Assembly (NCBI GenBank): GCA_004123355.1
Contig: SCHM01000002.1
Coordinates: forward strand, 1,736,001 to 1,800,000
Reading direction: 5' to 3'
Source of the DNA: Amphirosellinia nigrospora
Lineage: Eukaryota; Ascomycota; Sordariomycetes; Xylariales; Xylariaceae
DNA: 64,000 nt
Made by a program: the position numbers and the translations under genes. Numbering within the stretch: position 1 is the first letter of the stretch; every line of letters begins with the position of its first letter. This document shows, piece by piece, positions 12,001 to 24,939 of this stretch. The notes under the pieces are model-generated. The model was not told where the DNA came from. It saw nothing but the letters and a program-made list of their open reading frames with translations, and searched no databases.

Positions 12001-15000
12001 TTCGTATAGAAATAGCCCCTGTCAACAAACAAGGGTGTCTCAACTTCTCACATTCCTGTTCGAGGGTCGAGGGCAGTATCTGATAGGGGGATTCAATCAG
12101 GGATTCAATTTGCTTGTGGTACCCGATTCCTCCCCCTCGGAGCCATTAGCCCAGTAACGATGAGCCCGTGAGTGTGGGAGCACCGTGTTGGTCACAGTGT
12201 GACGCATGGTCCAACCGTCCCATGATCCAACCGTGCTTCTGGTGGGTGTGGCCCATTATTTACCGTCAAATATCCAGATCTGCTGGGTCACTCGGCACTC
12301 GGGTGGTCATATTACCTCTCTTCGCAAACAGCCATGTCTACGCTTGACACAATCATGCCTCAGAGGCCTGATGAGAACACCATCTATTCTGTGCCGCGGA
12401 ATGATACCCACCAACCACCAACAAATGGGAGAGATGCAGCACAATACAACATGTGCCACCAGCTATGAGCATGGTACTTTTCACTCCCGAAACCTGGTTA
12501 TTGTGACAGTTCTCGGCTGAATTCTTCTCGCAGCACAGTGTACTGTCACACTCAACACTTATGCATGTGGGCGCTTGGGGCAGCCTTTGGTCCCAGCCCA
12601 CCGGGACCGGACCTCTCACACGTCAATTGGTGCTTCAATCGCTCGATTATTTGATGTGTGTAAGACACAGCCACCAACGCCAGTACAAGTTCAAAGTGAA
12701 GTGAACCACGAGTCTGTACGAGGTCGGTATAACGTATAGCACATTGATTTATCATCGCACAACAGTATGTTGTAGCTATGCCCTCACTAGAATCCTAGGC
12801 AATTATGCTCGCCTGAGCTTTACTACGTAAGTGTCACCGAACCATATCATTAGCCCGCACCGTCCTACTTAAAGCCAATCTGCTGTGATCGACCGTTTTG
12901 GCGACACCAATTGATACCGTCGACTACTATGTGGTACTACTAACCTGACCAGTCGTTAGTGACCAGACGACCTAGGAGATTAGAAGACCAGCTACATGTT
13001 TCTTAGTATCCAGTTCGTTCCTTCGGTATTTCCCGTAATTCACAAAGCCCCTTCTGATCAGTTATTCGGAGACTCCCCAGCTTGCTACCTTTCAGCATCG
13101 TTTCTGGGAAGCACGGCAAGCTTCTCGGGTAGTTCCATATCTAACTCTCTAACTACCCGCTAGCAATTAAAACCGTGACCAGTTCGCCAGTTCGGGAACT
13201 CGTCCAGAACACCGTTTGCGATATCATAAGCTACTTACCACGTGTACTAGCTCTATCTACAGAGTCCTTAGTGCCGCTGCAGACGTATCTAATTGCACAT
13301 AACAATATATTTCCAAGTCCGTTTATATATTCAACGGTTGATATGGGATGTATGATGTATGACAAGTGAGTCCCTCATGCTATATCTAATTGCCCACCTG
13401 TCTACAATACCACCCATAGTTATACATTCCATCCTAACGATACGCGCGTACATGTGGCACCACGATTTTCTCAAGAATAAGCCCAGTACAATTGAATAAA
13501 TGCTACCAGGACAGGATCGATGCACACGATGTCCTGATAGAACATGTCATGAGATGACGATGGGAAATTTTCCCGCTCATTGTTGCTTCGCGGAGAGCAG
13601 CACGTGAACGTCGGAACTCGTAGCAGCTACGTGCTGAGCCCCACATGTTCTGTAGAGTCAAGGAGAACTACGTATGCGGGCATCCAGGTAGCGCAACGCC
13701 GTGAGACAGCAGGCTCGTGATGCCGTCACACCTTGAACGTGTCTCACTCGCGCCCAAAGTTACGTTACCGGTCATCTTGTGTTGATTATCCAACCATCAT
13801 CCCAATGAAATCTTAACCCCCTTTGCATCGTCCATACCACAATTGCTTGGGTTTCCAACATCAAGTATGTTCAATAATGCTCAATTGCCATCTGGACATC
13901 CAGTGACAGTCCATACTCTGGGTCGTATCAATCTACTTGCCCTTCCAGTGCGTAAATGAATAAATCAAGGGCCTATACTACCAAGAGAGACCAGCCACAT
14001 TTCCGGAACGGATCCTTGAGTCCTACTGGCTTAAGTAGCGATGACATCGATGGCTCCCTATCAAATTCGTGTCACGGTTTATACCAGGACACATAATAGA
14101 AATCGCCTGTTGGGCAAACAAATATTGCACCCTCCTACTAGTAGTTTGTTTCTAATGTGGTATCCCTTCATTCGTCATTGACCCTCGCCCTAAACCGTTG
14201 CTAACGGTCTACCTTGGAGCACTCTTTTTGGGCGATAGATATGCAATCTTGAAACGAACATTTAGTTCCTAACACGAGTCGTACTGCTTAGTGTATCGTG
14301 TATCGTCGCAAGGAATTTCAAAGCTTAGTTTGAGGCTTATACGCTTCCATTTTTTAGGTTCATTACACACAGCAGATAGTCACAAAAGTTCCTCCAGCGG
14401 CGGCGGCGGATTCTCGGACAGCTTAGTGAGATAAAGCGTGTTCGCTACAATTTCCTTGTTGATGATCCAAGCTTAAGGCGGTTAGAACCATTGAGTTTGT
14501 CCCTTGGCTAATGATCAACTGTCACACAGTTAGCTGTATCGGGCTTTTCGTGTAACAAAGATTTTCCTCGCTAACTAGTATTTGCCTGGTGCCGTATTGC
14601 AAGACATTTCCTTTATCTTCAACGTTATTTCTTCTGACGCAACCTCTCAGGAGATACTGTATGAACACTTTCGAGTTCCCCATCGGCTTAGTCTCTATTC
14701 ATCCTCGACCATTCGGATTCTCCGATATTTCGAGAGTTAAGTATATTATATGTAGTTCGACCCCAGCTAGTTCTTTACAATGTTACAAATCTTTGACTAC
14801 ATATTGTATGTTAATAAGCCGTTCGTTATAGAGGCGATCTGCCTCAGTCTTGGTGTCTTAGGGGTAACTTGTTTCATTTCGATATTCATCTCCCAATAAT
14901 GTAATTCTATTCTTGAATTTGCCATCCATAAAAAAGATAGGTTGCTACCTGTCACTAAAACGAATGCTACCGCTACGCTTTAGCCAACACAAACCCTTAA

Positions 15001-15297
15001 CTACTATGAATTTATACAATTGTAGGCTTGACACCATTGCTACTATGATTGACAGAAATTAACTAGTCAACATCCTAACCCCTATCTGTGTGACCTGGCC
15101 CGAAAAGACGCCAACAGCAGCAGATATTCATATAATTAATGGGCAATAGAAGCCTGATGAAGCCCATTCCAAAGGGGACGCAGGCTTCCGAACCATAACT
15201 AGGATACCAGTCAGACATTGTTATTGAGACGCGACAACCTACGACGGTCGATGCAACACACCCAAGATCCTCCAGTAGAAAGCTAAACCAGCAACTT
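9022..15297. other. Long gene-free region upstream of veA
   Basis: 6.3 kb with many stops in all frames and no recognisable protein. The part nearest veA (about 9100-9700) is CT-rich on the veA strand, as expected for a long leader; the end of a probable leader intron lies at about 9026-9040. veA orthologues often have long regulated upstream regions. The rest (10-15 kb) shows no repeats or RNA genes that I could identify. Confidence 0.5.
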
Positions 15298-15930
15298 TCA
15301 AGGACGGTTCAATAAGTAAGCCACGCTAGCAGGACGTTCGATTTCCTCCGAGTCAATCCAGCTTGGTGAACTATCCCAGCGAGTCTTCGATCCCGTCCGC
15401 GACCCAGCAGCGAGATCCGGCATATACGTAGCGCAGTAACCATTATACACCTCCAGGTTCCAATCAGGTACGGCATCCAGCATAGATAAGGTCAGTGGCT
15501 CGGTCTCTGGTTCCAGGACATCGAATTGTGGCATCGGTAACCCGCGGTCGGCTTTGCAGAACCAAACCTCCTCCTCCTCCTTGCTCCTCCACTTCCTGGC
15601 GACACTCTTCTTCTTGCCACCTCTGCTGCAGTCTAGAATCTGCCGCCAGCAGTGCGCGAACACGCAAACCAGGATCGTCCCGATCATTACGGCGACCGCG
15701 ACAAATACCAGTGCTGATGCGAAGTCCTGGGTGAAGCTTTCTCCATTTTTTTCTGCCGCCTTGACGTTATGCGCTTCTTCACGGAGCGATAGACTTGTTA
15801 CGTATACGGGTAGGACGTGTGCATGCGAGAGAAAAACATAGAGGTATACGAGAAGACCGAGGAACAGACGATCGAGTATTCCGGGACTCCTTATCTGTGT
15901 TCGCGATCGTTCCAATCCCAGCATTTTCAA
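15298..15930 (-). CDS. Hypothetical two-TM membrane protein
   Basis: A 210-residue open frame, MKMLGLERSRTQIR to SVAYLLNRP. Two hydrophobic segments are visible: about residues 18-45 (LFLGLLVYLYVFLSHAHVLP) and about 70-92 (ALVFVAVAVMIGTILVCVFA). The second is followed by a basic stretch (RGGKKKSVARKWRSKEEEE) and an acidic/Ser-rich tail, which suggests a cytosolic C terminus. I do not recognise the family. It is isolated in a gene-poor stretch, and no intron is needed to explain it. Confidence 0.6.
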   Translation of the reverse strand: MKMLGLERSRTQIRSPGILDRLFLGLLVYLYVFLSHAHVLPVYVTSLSLREEAHNVKAAEKNGESFTQDFASALVFVAVAVMIGTILVCVFAHCWRQILDCSRGGKKKSVARKWRSKEEEEVWFCKADRGLPMPQFDVLEPETEPLTLSMLDAVPDWNLEVYNGYCATYMPDLAAGSRTGSKTRWDSSPSWIDSEEIERPASVAYLLNRP

Positions 15931-17377
15931 GCGTCTAACAATGGAGAAAACCCTGTATAGTAAATATTATATAAGCTACATATTTCATCGCTAACTTTGC
16001 TTCGGAGGAACTCTGGGATATATAGAAGCAGTGTTTTGTGACATTACTAAGAAATGATCACACAGTAGGGCTTCACGTTACAAAACTAAATTCATCTCTC
16101 GATGTCTCATCCTCTGCGCCTCTGAACACGAACCATGTATACACTTTAGATGTTTCGCATCCCTTGTCGAAAAAAAATACGATATAGAAAGATCTATGAT
16201 ATAGAGTACAGAGGATCAGACGGGACTCAACTAAGGCGCCGAACCTGAATTTGAGAATTGCCTTGTTTCTTATAAAGTTTGAACAACGACGACCATGACC
16301 CTCGATTCAATGCTGGTCTCGGTGTACATATACTCTCCCATGTCTACAACTTTTTCCCTGCTCACTCAAGCCCAGGAAGTGGAGCTACCAATAAAAATCA
16401 GGAATCGAGCGTAGAAGTAAATTCAAACGGGTACTGTCAGGACGTACACCTAATTTAAAGCAAGGCAGTAATGCGTACGGAAGAGGCTGACTTGGTTATC
16501 AAAGCGGGACAAGGCTACGTGTCTGCAAAATCGGACACGCGGCATCGAGGACGTCTGCAATATAAGATTCACAAGAGGCCAGGGATCACCCCTATCTTCA
16601 TTATGAACAGGTTCGCCGTGCATATAGGCCTGAACCTAGGCACCTATCTCAAGACTACCTTACATCATGAAGGTTAGGTCGGGCATAATGTATCTCTAAA
16701 AACTCAAAATTGTATATTTCTTGCTCTAGGCAATAGCTTCCCCAAAATATTTACCTTGTAAGGTCTATGGCTTTGCACTGGACCCTTAATACCTAGGTAG
16801 GGTTTCTGTCAACTGGGAGGTTTCTATAAGTACCTACCAGGTAGTATGTACATGCCGAGACATTAGGACAGAATTCAGCCCGGTCCGGTGGTTTGTATAC
16901 ATGCATAAATCCAGTAACATACACCTCATAATTGTAACGGGGAATTTTTTTATCGAAATGCATCCTGATAACTTGATTTGTCGTGATCGTAGTAAGCCTG
17001 ACACTCAAACAGGCAAGCTGCCCTTTACTAAATCGCTCACAAGGAGATAGCATGTTTGGTTCGTATGTTTCCTGCTGCGTAAGTTAACTAGCGCTGGTCG
17101 TCGTTTTCATTGAGAGTAACTAATGCTAATAGGGTACTCACAAGAGTAAAATGCTATAGTTTTTTTTTTGCGGACTACTTTATCTCCCCCTTGTTACTCT
17201 TCGTCGTGCAAAATAAGGAGAACAAATAGCATCCCTCATGTCAGGCTTGTGCTAGCGTAGGTTACATGTTCATCTATAAGTAGGTACAGAGGCAAGTTCC
17301 TCACCCCTGCGTTCCATGCTTCAACTAGTTGTGCTCTTTCCACCGCATCAAACCCTGTCAGGACAACGCAAATAATA
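15931..17377. other. Intergenic, no gene seen
   Basis: 1.4 kb between the two-TM gene and the secreted-protein gene. Only short frames without coding character. A block near 16340-16380 (TCTACAACTTTTTCCC...CACTCAAGCCCAGG) resembles the end of the short repeat found at 29980 and 37493. Confidence 0.4.
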
Positions 17378-17797
17378 CTACGCACAGGCTATACTGGTGC
17401 CGTAACCCGACGTATAGCAGCTTGTTCCAGCGGGACAGGTCCACGGGAATGAATTAACGAGCTGCTTATAGCGGCATTGCAACTACCCGGGATCTGTGCG
17501 TCAGTACAGATTCAAGACTTAAGGCTCAAGAATATCTAGGTTCATATTCCAGCCGAAGAGAGATGGAGAGTGACAGACCGGGTTACTCACCATAGTTTTA
17601 CAATCCTTTCCACACCAGTACAGGTTTTGCTGGGATTCGGTGCAGAATTGATATAGGTCTGGTCCGGACCCGAGCACACAATCACCGGGGGCTCCACCGG
17701 CGGGAACGGGCGCGGGGACTGGCTCGGGGACAGGATTGCCGAGAACCCCAGTCGCAACTCCTGCAACGAGCGCCATGATTGCTGTGGATAGCTTCAT
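17378..17797 (-). CDS. Small secreted Cys-rich protein (candidate effector)
   Basis: Two exons, 17591-17797 and 17378-17482, separated by a 108-bp intron with a consensus GTGAGT donor (17483-17590, ending GGGTAG). The product is 103 residues. Residues 1-20 (MKLSTAIMALVAGVATGVLG) are a clear signal peptide. A Pro/Val repeat (PVPEPVPAPVPAGG) follows, then a compact mature domain with eight cysteines: four in exon 1 (C40, C52, C62, C66) and four in exon 2 (QCRYK, WTCPAG, SCYTS, IACA). An even cysteine count and small size suit a disulfide-stabilised apoplastic protein. Joining the exons in phase 0 gives a clean stop; unspliced, the frame runs on into LDILEP with no further Cys. I do not recognise a family; 'effector' is inference from size, secretion and cysteines. 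Confidence 0.75.
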
Positions 17798-20018
17798 GCT
17801 GAATGAAGGGCTTGTGCGTTTGTGGGGGGAGGATATTTTTTATAACGCTCCGCAACGGTCAAAAGAAAGATATAGGGATAGGGGCACCGTCGTCGTGAGT
17901 GGGTATGAGGGCTCTTCGTTGATAGAGTAGGAAAGGAGATTTTACTATAGAATACGCTGCGGTAACTCTCATTTTATACCCTTGTGTTCTCAGCAACTCT
18001 GAAAGCGAATATATTGAAATATGTCCAACTCGGTCCTGCGATTTCAGCACCAACCCCGTTCAGCCGCAATCGTATCTCAGACGTCCTCGCTAACTCCCAT
18101 TTCTCACTGGCCGGCTCGCTGAGCGACTGTGGATAAAACGTGCCACACGGGAGGAATATGGGAGATCGTGAGTATACAACGTTGGAGTCCTGCATAACTG
18201 AGCTGAGCTTGCCAAGCTCTATATGTCACACTGGCCAGCCACAGTGAAAGTCCTAGAAAGTCCTGGAAGGCCGATATGACTCCGATCATTTCTGGGGCTG
18301 AGACATGCGTATATTGTCACATTAACATTGGTTAGAATAGCCTCCAGCCCTCTTGAGGAGGAAAAGGTCCTAGAATTCGTCTATAAATTGAGGGCATAGG
18401 CGAGGTTATATTGATGTCAGAAATAGGAAACCAGAGCCCCTACAGACCCTAAAGAGATTATCAGCTAAATTGAACTCCAAATTCCAAGCACTTGAACACA
18501 AGCCCTTGTTACATACAGCCTGGCGGATCTAAATAGAGAGAACTGTGTAGCCAGACTCTGTGTATCTCAGTGATCTATCTCGGTCTTCGGTGAATGAATG
18601 AGACTCGCGATAGTTGCGCGACTCCGTCAGCCTCGTAGAGTAATATTCCGGGCGAAATCCGTGAGACAGCATCAGCTACGGTAACTACACACAATAAATA
18701 ATTCTGGCATCGGGATCCATCACAGTAGAGCCGCCGTTTACGACGCGAAATTAAGAACGAGATATATCCCTTGCTCAACATACAGAGTAAAAGGGTGTTT
18801 ACAAAACTGAGAGGTACTTCAAAGTATCAAGCCCGAATGTATAGGACATAAGGAACGAGTGACCGCATCATACGTTACGTACATAACGGAGATAAGATAC
18901 CAGTGAAATAGAAAAATTCGAATGATCTAAAATTACACCTAGAATAATTCGGTTAGGACCACACCTTACAATGTTTTCAACGCGTAACCTGGGCACCTGA
19001 ATAATAATACTGATCTCTCCATTTTAACCGCAAAGCAACTAATAATCTAAAGATACTAGTAGAGTGATTTAGCACAATAGTGTCGTCCTATTAATTACTA
19101 TCATAGAATCAGGGCCTTATTTTCTTTTCGATCTGTTAATATTCGCAAAGGCCACCTATCGTCAAGGTCTTACTTAACTGCAGTGGCTTTGAATTTATCG
19201 AGCTATGCTCGCCAATCGCGCTGCTATTGCCAATTCTCTGGATGCCAAATGTGGCCTGAGAAGAGCTAGATCGAACGACTACGAAGAACGAACGAAGCCA
19301 ATGCTCTCAAAATACTACTCGGCGCGGCGTTTAGGCTCTGCCAAGCAACTACAAATGCTCGAAGGACGGACCTCCTTGAAGGACATGACGTCTGTATGCA
19401 GCGGAAAGGCAGCTTTACTGTTCCGGTGCGTGTTCAAATACCGAGTCGCCATCTAGTATACTAAGAAACTCACTTTGATGGGTATATACTGACGGGAGTT
19501 ACTCCGCCTTGGAGATCACCTTGCTTCACTTATGATTGCCGAAATTTACCCAGACATGCCCATTCAAGTACGCGAACGGGGTATCCCCAACTCGTCGGGT
19601 GACTCCCTTTTGGTGATGTGATTCGTTAGATATTCTGCATATCATTCGTGTTGAAAATATATCCAAACACCTCGTATTGAATCCATCATATGGTCAAGTT
19701 GGTCTAAGTGACTGCAGACAATGTTCCGGAATCTATGGCCCAATTTTCCGGCAGATGATATTCCAATCCCAAGCCCCAGTTACACCGTATACCCCTCTTT
19801 ACACCAATATGATTCGTTAGATATGACCGATTGTCATTGGTTTCCTCGTCTTCTTTTCCCGTCGGCGAGTGCACATGGGAGGCGGGGTTGAAGATGACTG
19901 AATTATTTTGTCTTATATGTAAATACTAGGCACATATCTTGTCCCATTTGCCCTTGATAACTCAAATAGATAAGTCTCACCCGAAGAGGTCCTCGAAATT
20001 TCTTTATTAGCTGCGATC
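17798..20018. other. Intergenic with one LTR-like relic, no gene seen
   Basis: 2.2 kb between the secreted-protein gene and the FAD oxidase gene. Contains the degraded repeat at 18224-18425. The rest is AT-moderate sequence without coding character. Confidence 0.5.
18224..18425 (+). repeat. Degraded copy of the 219-bp LTR-like family
   Basis: Starts TGTCACACTGGCCAGCC and shares several blocks, in the same order, with the intact element at 29404-29622: AGTCCTGGAAGG, GGGCTGAGACAT, ATAGCCTC, GAATTCGTCTATAAA (a TATA-like box) and TTGATGTCAGAA. The 3' end and target duplication are not clear, so this is a decayed or truncated copy. Confidence 0.6.
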
Positions 20019-21715
20019 ATGCGGGTGACATATCTTGGCTATTTTTCAATTACGGGAGCTATTCTCGGATCCCAAGCCGCTGCCAAGCCTGTCCAACAAG
20101 CCAGGTTAACCACGCCTGATATATGCGTACGCATGTCTGCAAATTAATCTATCAACCTTCACTAACATGCATAGTGTGAGGTTATCCAGCGCGCAGGTAT
20201 CCCTAATGTTTATTTTCCGAACGACACGATCTATCCAGAGAGGGTTGAGTCTTATTGGTCTCTCACTTCTCAGCTAACGCCCAAATGTTTCGTTCTACCT
20301 CGGAATACCGAGGAAGTATCGGTACTCGTCAAAACCTTGGTGAGGGAAACCCAATGTCAGTTTGCTGTCCGTAGCGGCGGTCACTCATCCAACGCTGGAG
20401 CAAACAATATTGAGGATGGTGTGACAATTGATTTGAGTAAGTCGCAGAGTGACCAAAAAGATCAATCTTTTGCTGACACCATCTATGTGTGTAGGCCTAT
20501 TAAATAGCACGACATACAACCCAGCCACCGGTCTCGCCTCGATTGGCCCTGGCGGTCGTTGGCTCAGTGTCTATCGAACTCTCGACCCATTGGGAGTCGG
20601 GTTCCAGGCGGCCGTCTTGGCGCTGTTGGTGTCGGGGGCTTTTTGACCGGCGGTGGTTGCTCTCTGTATCTATATCGTCAAGGTTTCGCCTGTGACAGCG
20701 TGCACTCATTTGAAGTAGTCCTAGCAGATGGTAAGATTGTCACAGCTAGTTTGGAAGAAAACTCAGATTTGTATAAAGCTCTCAAGGGTGGCAGCAGCAA
20801 TTTCGGTATCATCACACGCTTCAACATGATGACGTTTCGCAGAACTCTATCTGGAGCGCTTCTCTGGTACATCCTGAAAGTGCGGGTAACGCCGGCCGAG
20901 TTCACATTGCAGGCATAAAAAAATGGATCGATCACGTTGAGAATTATCAAAACAGCTCAGCTATTGTGTTCTGGTCGTACAGACCTGCGCTGAAGCAGAC
21001 TGTTATCATTTCAGGCTTGGCAGACGTCTCGGGCACCGCAAACCCCCAATTCTCAACGACCTTCTTACGATACCGGGTGCCATCAACTCAACAGCCAAGT
21101 TCACTAATATGTCAGACTCGGCATTATTAACTCAAGCTGAAGGATATAGGTTAGTGAAAGCTTGGCTTGCAGAACTTAGCTAAGGCTTATTTTTACAGAA
21201 ATATATGGTTCTCTCTGACCTTTAAGAACGACGAGAAAACCCTAGCCAAGGCCGTAGAGCTGCACAGCAAGCTCGTAGAAGAGATGAAGGCGGAATCATC
21301 TGACGGTGATTTCGAGACGCAGTGTTTTTTCCAGCCCTTGCCGGCCGTAATCGGGAAACACGGACGTGAAAGAGGCGGCAATATGCTCGGTATCGATAAG
21401 CTAGAAGAAAACGCGGTTATTCTACTTGGCTCGCTCGCAGTCAATGGTGTCGATCAAGAGGCTTTAGGGCGAGCAAAAATGCTAGCGTGGAAGGACGACT
21501 TAGAACGGTACACCAGGGACGCCGGTACTTACGTCCCTTATCGCTACTTGAACTACGCCGATGCATCTCAGGATGTTGTGGGTAGGTATGGTATGGAGAA
21601 TGTGCTCAAAATGCAGGCCGTCTCTCACGCATATGATCCGGATGGGGTTTTCCAAAAACGGTTACCAGGAGGATTTAAGGTACCGGAAAACGGGATGAAT
21701 GCTGATAACAGTTGA
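20019..21715 (+). CDS. Secreted FAD-linked oxidoreductase (PCMH/BBE type)
   Basis: Berberine-bridge-enzyme-like flavoprotein; such enzymes oxidise specialised metabolites or sugars with covalently bound FAD and O2. Four exons: 20019-20126, 20175-20436, 20495-21149, 21199-21715, with introns of 48-58 bp and CTAAC-type branches. About 514 residues, usual for the family. Residues 1-22 (MRVTYLGYFSITGAILGSQA...) look like a signal peptide. The FAD-binding domain shows FVLPRNTEEVSVLV, RSGGHSSNAG (its His is the usual flavin attachment site), ASIGPGGRW, GGRLGAVGVGGFLTGGG and KGGSSNFGIITRF. The C terminus has YRYLNYADASQDVVGRYG and SHAYDPDGVFQKRLPGGFK, as in BBE domains. Three one-base gaps interrupt exon 3 (about 20600, 20873 and the C5 run at 21043); restoring them gives continuous homology. 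The Cys of the bicovalent subclass is absent. Confidence 0.88.
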
Positions 21716-24022
21716 ATTAGCACCGGCCAAGTACAATTCTACCTACAATACAATAATGACACATGATGGAGACTCAACGACTATATATGACAGCGCTCTA
21801 TAGATGTCAGGGACCTCGCAGGGATAGGGTGTAGACATATGTTATTGGATGGAGAACTAGTGAAGCCATCTCCGTGGGCTCTATGTGACTACATGACTAT
21901 ATACAGAGAGTCTCTTTGTCTGGTCTGATCCGCGGTCTAGATCCCTGTTCCTGGCAATAGATAAATCCATTGCAAGTTGAACAGAAGATAGCAAAGTGGT
22001 GTCCATAGTAAAGTGAATAGCTAGTCCTCCTCGTAGTTTTCTTCCCGATATCCTAGGTACCTATGAGGGTACCCTTACTGGTATATTTCCTCTTTCCATT
22101 TTCACGTACACTACTTGTCATTCTTCTTGCTGTTGAGGCCATAACTTTCCCGTCCAATGGTCAACTCTACTTGAGCGGTATTCACACAGTTCCACATCCT
22201 GTAATTACATGTAACGAGAACAAGCCAAATACCCAAAATCATGGCGAATGAATGTAATATAGCAGTTGTCTAAGAAGAAGATTCTAATCGATACTATCAT
22301 GAGACAGCTACATTGATAAGAGTCTCTCATGGACTTTGCCGATATTGAAACTCGCCAAAGTAATTCTTTGAGTCTGCTGAAGCTCCCCGTCAATCGGCCG
22401 TAGGATAGCTACGTCTGGGGCGGCTTGGTAGAAGAGGCTGAAGCGGCGCCGTGGAGAAACGAAAGGCGTAAACACAAACGAGTGGAGGATTGCTAGTTTC
22501 CTAATGAGACCTCCCCACAACATGATGGCATTCAAGAGGATATGCGGGAGAGTCATATCAGGGCTTGGAATAGTCGCGAGTTTCTAGCAGATGTGAAATG
22601 GGAATTGAAAAAGTTCAAGGCGCACCAACTCGAAAGTTGAGTAAACCTTTCTTTATTGCAAACGATTACTGTACAGCCTTATCTTGATACGTAAGTAGGC
22701 AGGTATGAAGTTGAATCGGAATATTTAAACGCTTAATATTAGTCTCTAGAAGAAACTTTTAATTGCATTCATCAAAACTAAATTACCTTTTTAGACGGTG
22801 GCTGTCACAAGGGCTCTGATTGAGGGCTTGAGAATAGCTTCATTCCTTCAGATCTAATAATTAGCTATGGCGTCAAAGGACCTCTTACTCTCTAGATTCC
22901 TTTCCAGAGGACTGGGGACCTGACTAGCCTATTATACACAGATTTCGGGCTATCCCAACGGACCTCCGTTGGGCCTGTGTAGCCAATATAACCTAAAAGG
23001 GAACAAATAAACGAGCTGCAGCCGAGGGCTGAAAATCCGTGTGACAGTGGCGGGTTAGAGACCATACTACAACAAGTTCACATGAATTAATTACCTGATT
23101 CTCTCCTTTCCGCGTTATTATTTGATACCGACGTAGCTTTGATATATGTGTTTTGTATTCGTAGTGAGATGTTCTATCCTATTACGCCAATATAGCGCGA
23201 ACCCTTAGCTCTTAATCTATTGGATGTGTGGAAGGCCTCTTCTTTTGGTATATATTCCGATGGAGCTCTCATTAACATCCCGTTCTCTCACTAGGCCTTC
23301 AACCGCCCTTCATGCTTCCTTTTCGTCCTATCCTACTTTCGCAAGCTAAATGAATATCGTACTCCTATTATCGCTTATAAGGCAGCAAGGTGAGAGAGTC
23401 TTCGTCAAGACTATCCAGCACGCTCAAAATAGTGTCGAGGTATAGTAAACAATTTTTGGAACCATTTTCATCTTGTTCTAGCAATTTTCAGGGCACGAAT
23501 TTACATTTTAAAGAGAAAGATCTCTCCAGAAGCTTCTAAAGCCCTCATGAATTGTCTAAAACCAGATCTTAAATATAGTCACACAAGAACAGAACTTCAA
23601 ATAAGCTTTCTGCTTTTAGCTTTACTACATCCATATGATCTCCTATGGTACACTAAGACGGCCTTTGAAAGAACAACAAGATTCCCATGCAACACAGCCA
23701 GGCTACCCGGACGTCGAAGTTATAGGTCTGCTACTTCACTAAACAGGGGTTAAGTTCTTAATAGGCACTGAACTCTATATAGTACTATTATCTTTCTAAG
23801 CCTTTATACCCAAGTATTACGAGATCCCCCTTTGGAACAAGGACCATGTGTACATATAGCCAAGAACTATGTAGTCACCACTTAATGACGTAACTTACTA
23901 GCGCTGATCACTAATCACGATCCTCCTCTTTGGATAAACTGCACTGTCTCAATCTGAGCTTGTCGGGACATGTGTGACATCGTGTTATACCTCTAGGGAA
24001 TGCGCAACGAAACTGAGGATCA
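21716..24022. other. Intergenic with one intact LTR-like element
   Basis: 2.3 kb with no gene I can support. It contains the 244-bp element at 22803-23046. The sequence to its right (23050-24000) is AT-rich with short frames only. Confidence 0.5.
22803..23046 (+). repeat. 244-bp LTR-like element, copy 1
   Basis: Starts TGTCACAAGGGCTCTG and ends AAATCCGTGTGACA. It is flanked by a perfect 5-bp direct repeat, GTGGC, at 22798-22802 and 23047-23051. TG...CA ends with a 5-bp duplication are the signature of LTR-retrotransposon integration, so this is probably a solo LTR. The terminal inverted match is about 10 bp with one mismatch, which leaves a non-autonomous DNA element as the alternative. Copies 2 and 3 are exactly the same length. 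Confidence 0.85.
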
Positions 24023-24609
24023 ATGGCGAGCGACATTCCTCAAGTTTCGGTGAGCCTTAGCCTCAACCCGCCATCTACTCGGTCTATTCTGATGAGCCTC
24101 CACAACTCAACCTCACAGTTACCTCACATTATACCAGCGCCATCACGATTTTCGCGGATGATTTATCTCCTCAATTGATGTTGAGGACCGGCTGCGCGTT
24201 AGTCATTATAGACCTGACGGATAATACCGTTGTTAAGCAGACCACGCGAACAAACTGCCGCATCCCCCGCCAACAAAGGTCGTCGTGCCATTACAAGAAT
24301 CCATGTTCTATACCCTGTACCCTGAGCAGCCCTTAACGCTCTCAGCACCGTTCGTCCTGGCATCAAAATATGCGATAGAAATGAGGTAGACAGCCTGAAG
24401 CCGGATCATAAATATATGATCACCCTTTCTGGAAGCCAGCGTCTGCGCTGGTATAGTATACGGTGGTGGGAATACGGACAAAGGACGAGGTGTTGGCGAA
24501 GGGACTTGACGGGAGAAAGGTTTGGCATGAGAGAGGTCCTCACGAGCCGATTGAGATCGACGTCACGGGCGTGCCAGAAAAGCCCATTTACCTTGACTGC
24601 ACACCTTAA
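24023..24609 (+). CDS. Conserved fungal hypothetical protein, frameshifted
   Basis: Starts MASDIPQVSVSLSLNPPS and, reading through several one-base breaks, gives about 190 residues ending PEKPIYLDCTP. Internal sections LNLTVTSHYTSAITIFADD, LVIIDLTDNTVVKQT, YPEQPLTLSAPFVLA and SIRWWEYG resemble, from memory, a common uncharacterised fungal protein type with an N-terminal beta-rich domain followed by a Trp-Trp-Arg/Glu-Tyr-Gly motif. One break is a missing G in the GG run near 24475 (EYG/TKDEVL). Function unknown. Its position between an FAD oxidase and a P450 may be incidental. Confidence 0.5.
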
Positions 24610-24939
24610 CGTATGTTGCGGTGCGGCGACTCTTATTAATGTCGCCAGGAAAGGTGCTTTAGTAAGATAAGAATTACATGATGAGCAAACACTTTGTTTC
24701 CACCTATTCTATTAAAATGGTCTGGGACCTTGTCCTCCTAGCGACGGGCTGCATGTGGATGCCGGATGGTATATCAATTGTAGGGAAGTATTGGAATGAT
24801 ATATGGAGAAGTGTTTACACAATATCAGCTGGACTGTTCCTCACACGATCCCCAAACCTCTTGCTATGCCTTCTGGGCACACTCAAGTCGAGAAGCGACT
24901 ATCCTGTTCGTTAAGCGGGCCGAATCGAGAATTTTGCGC

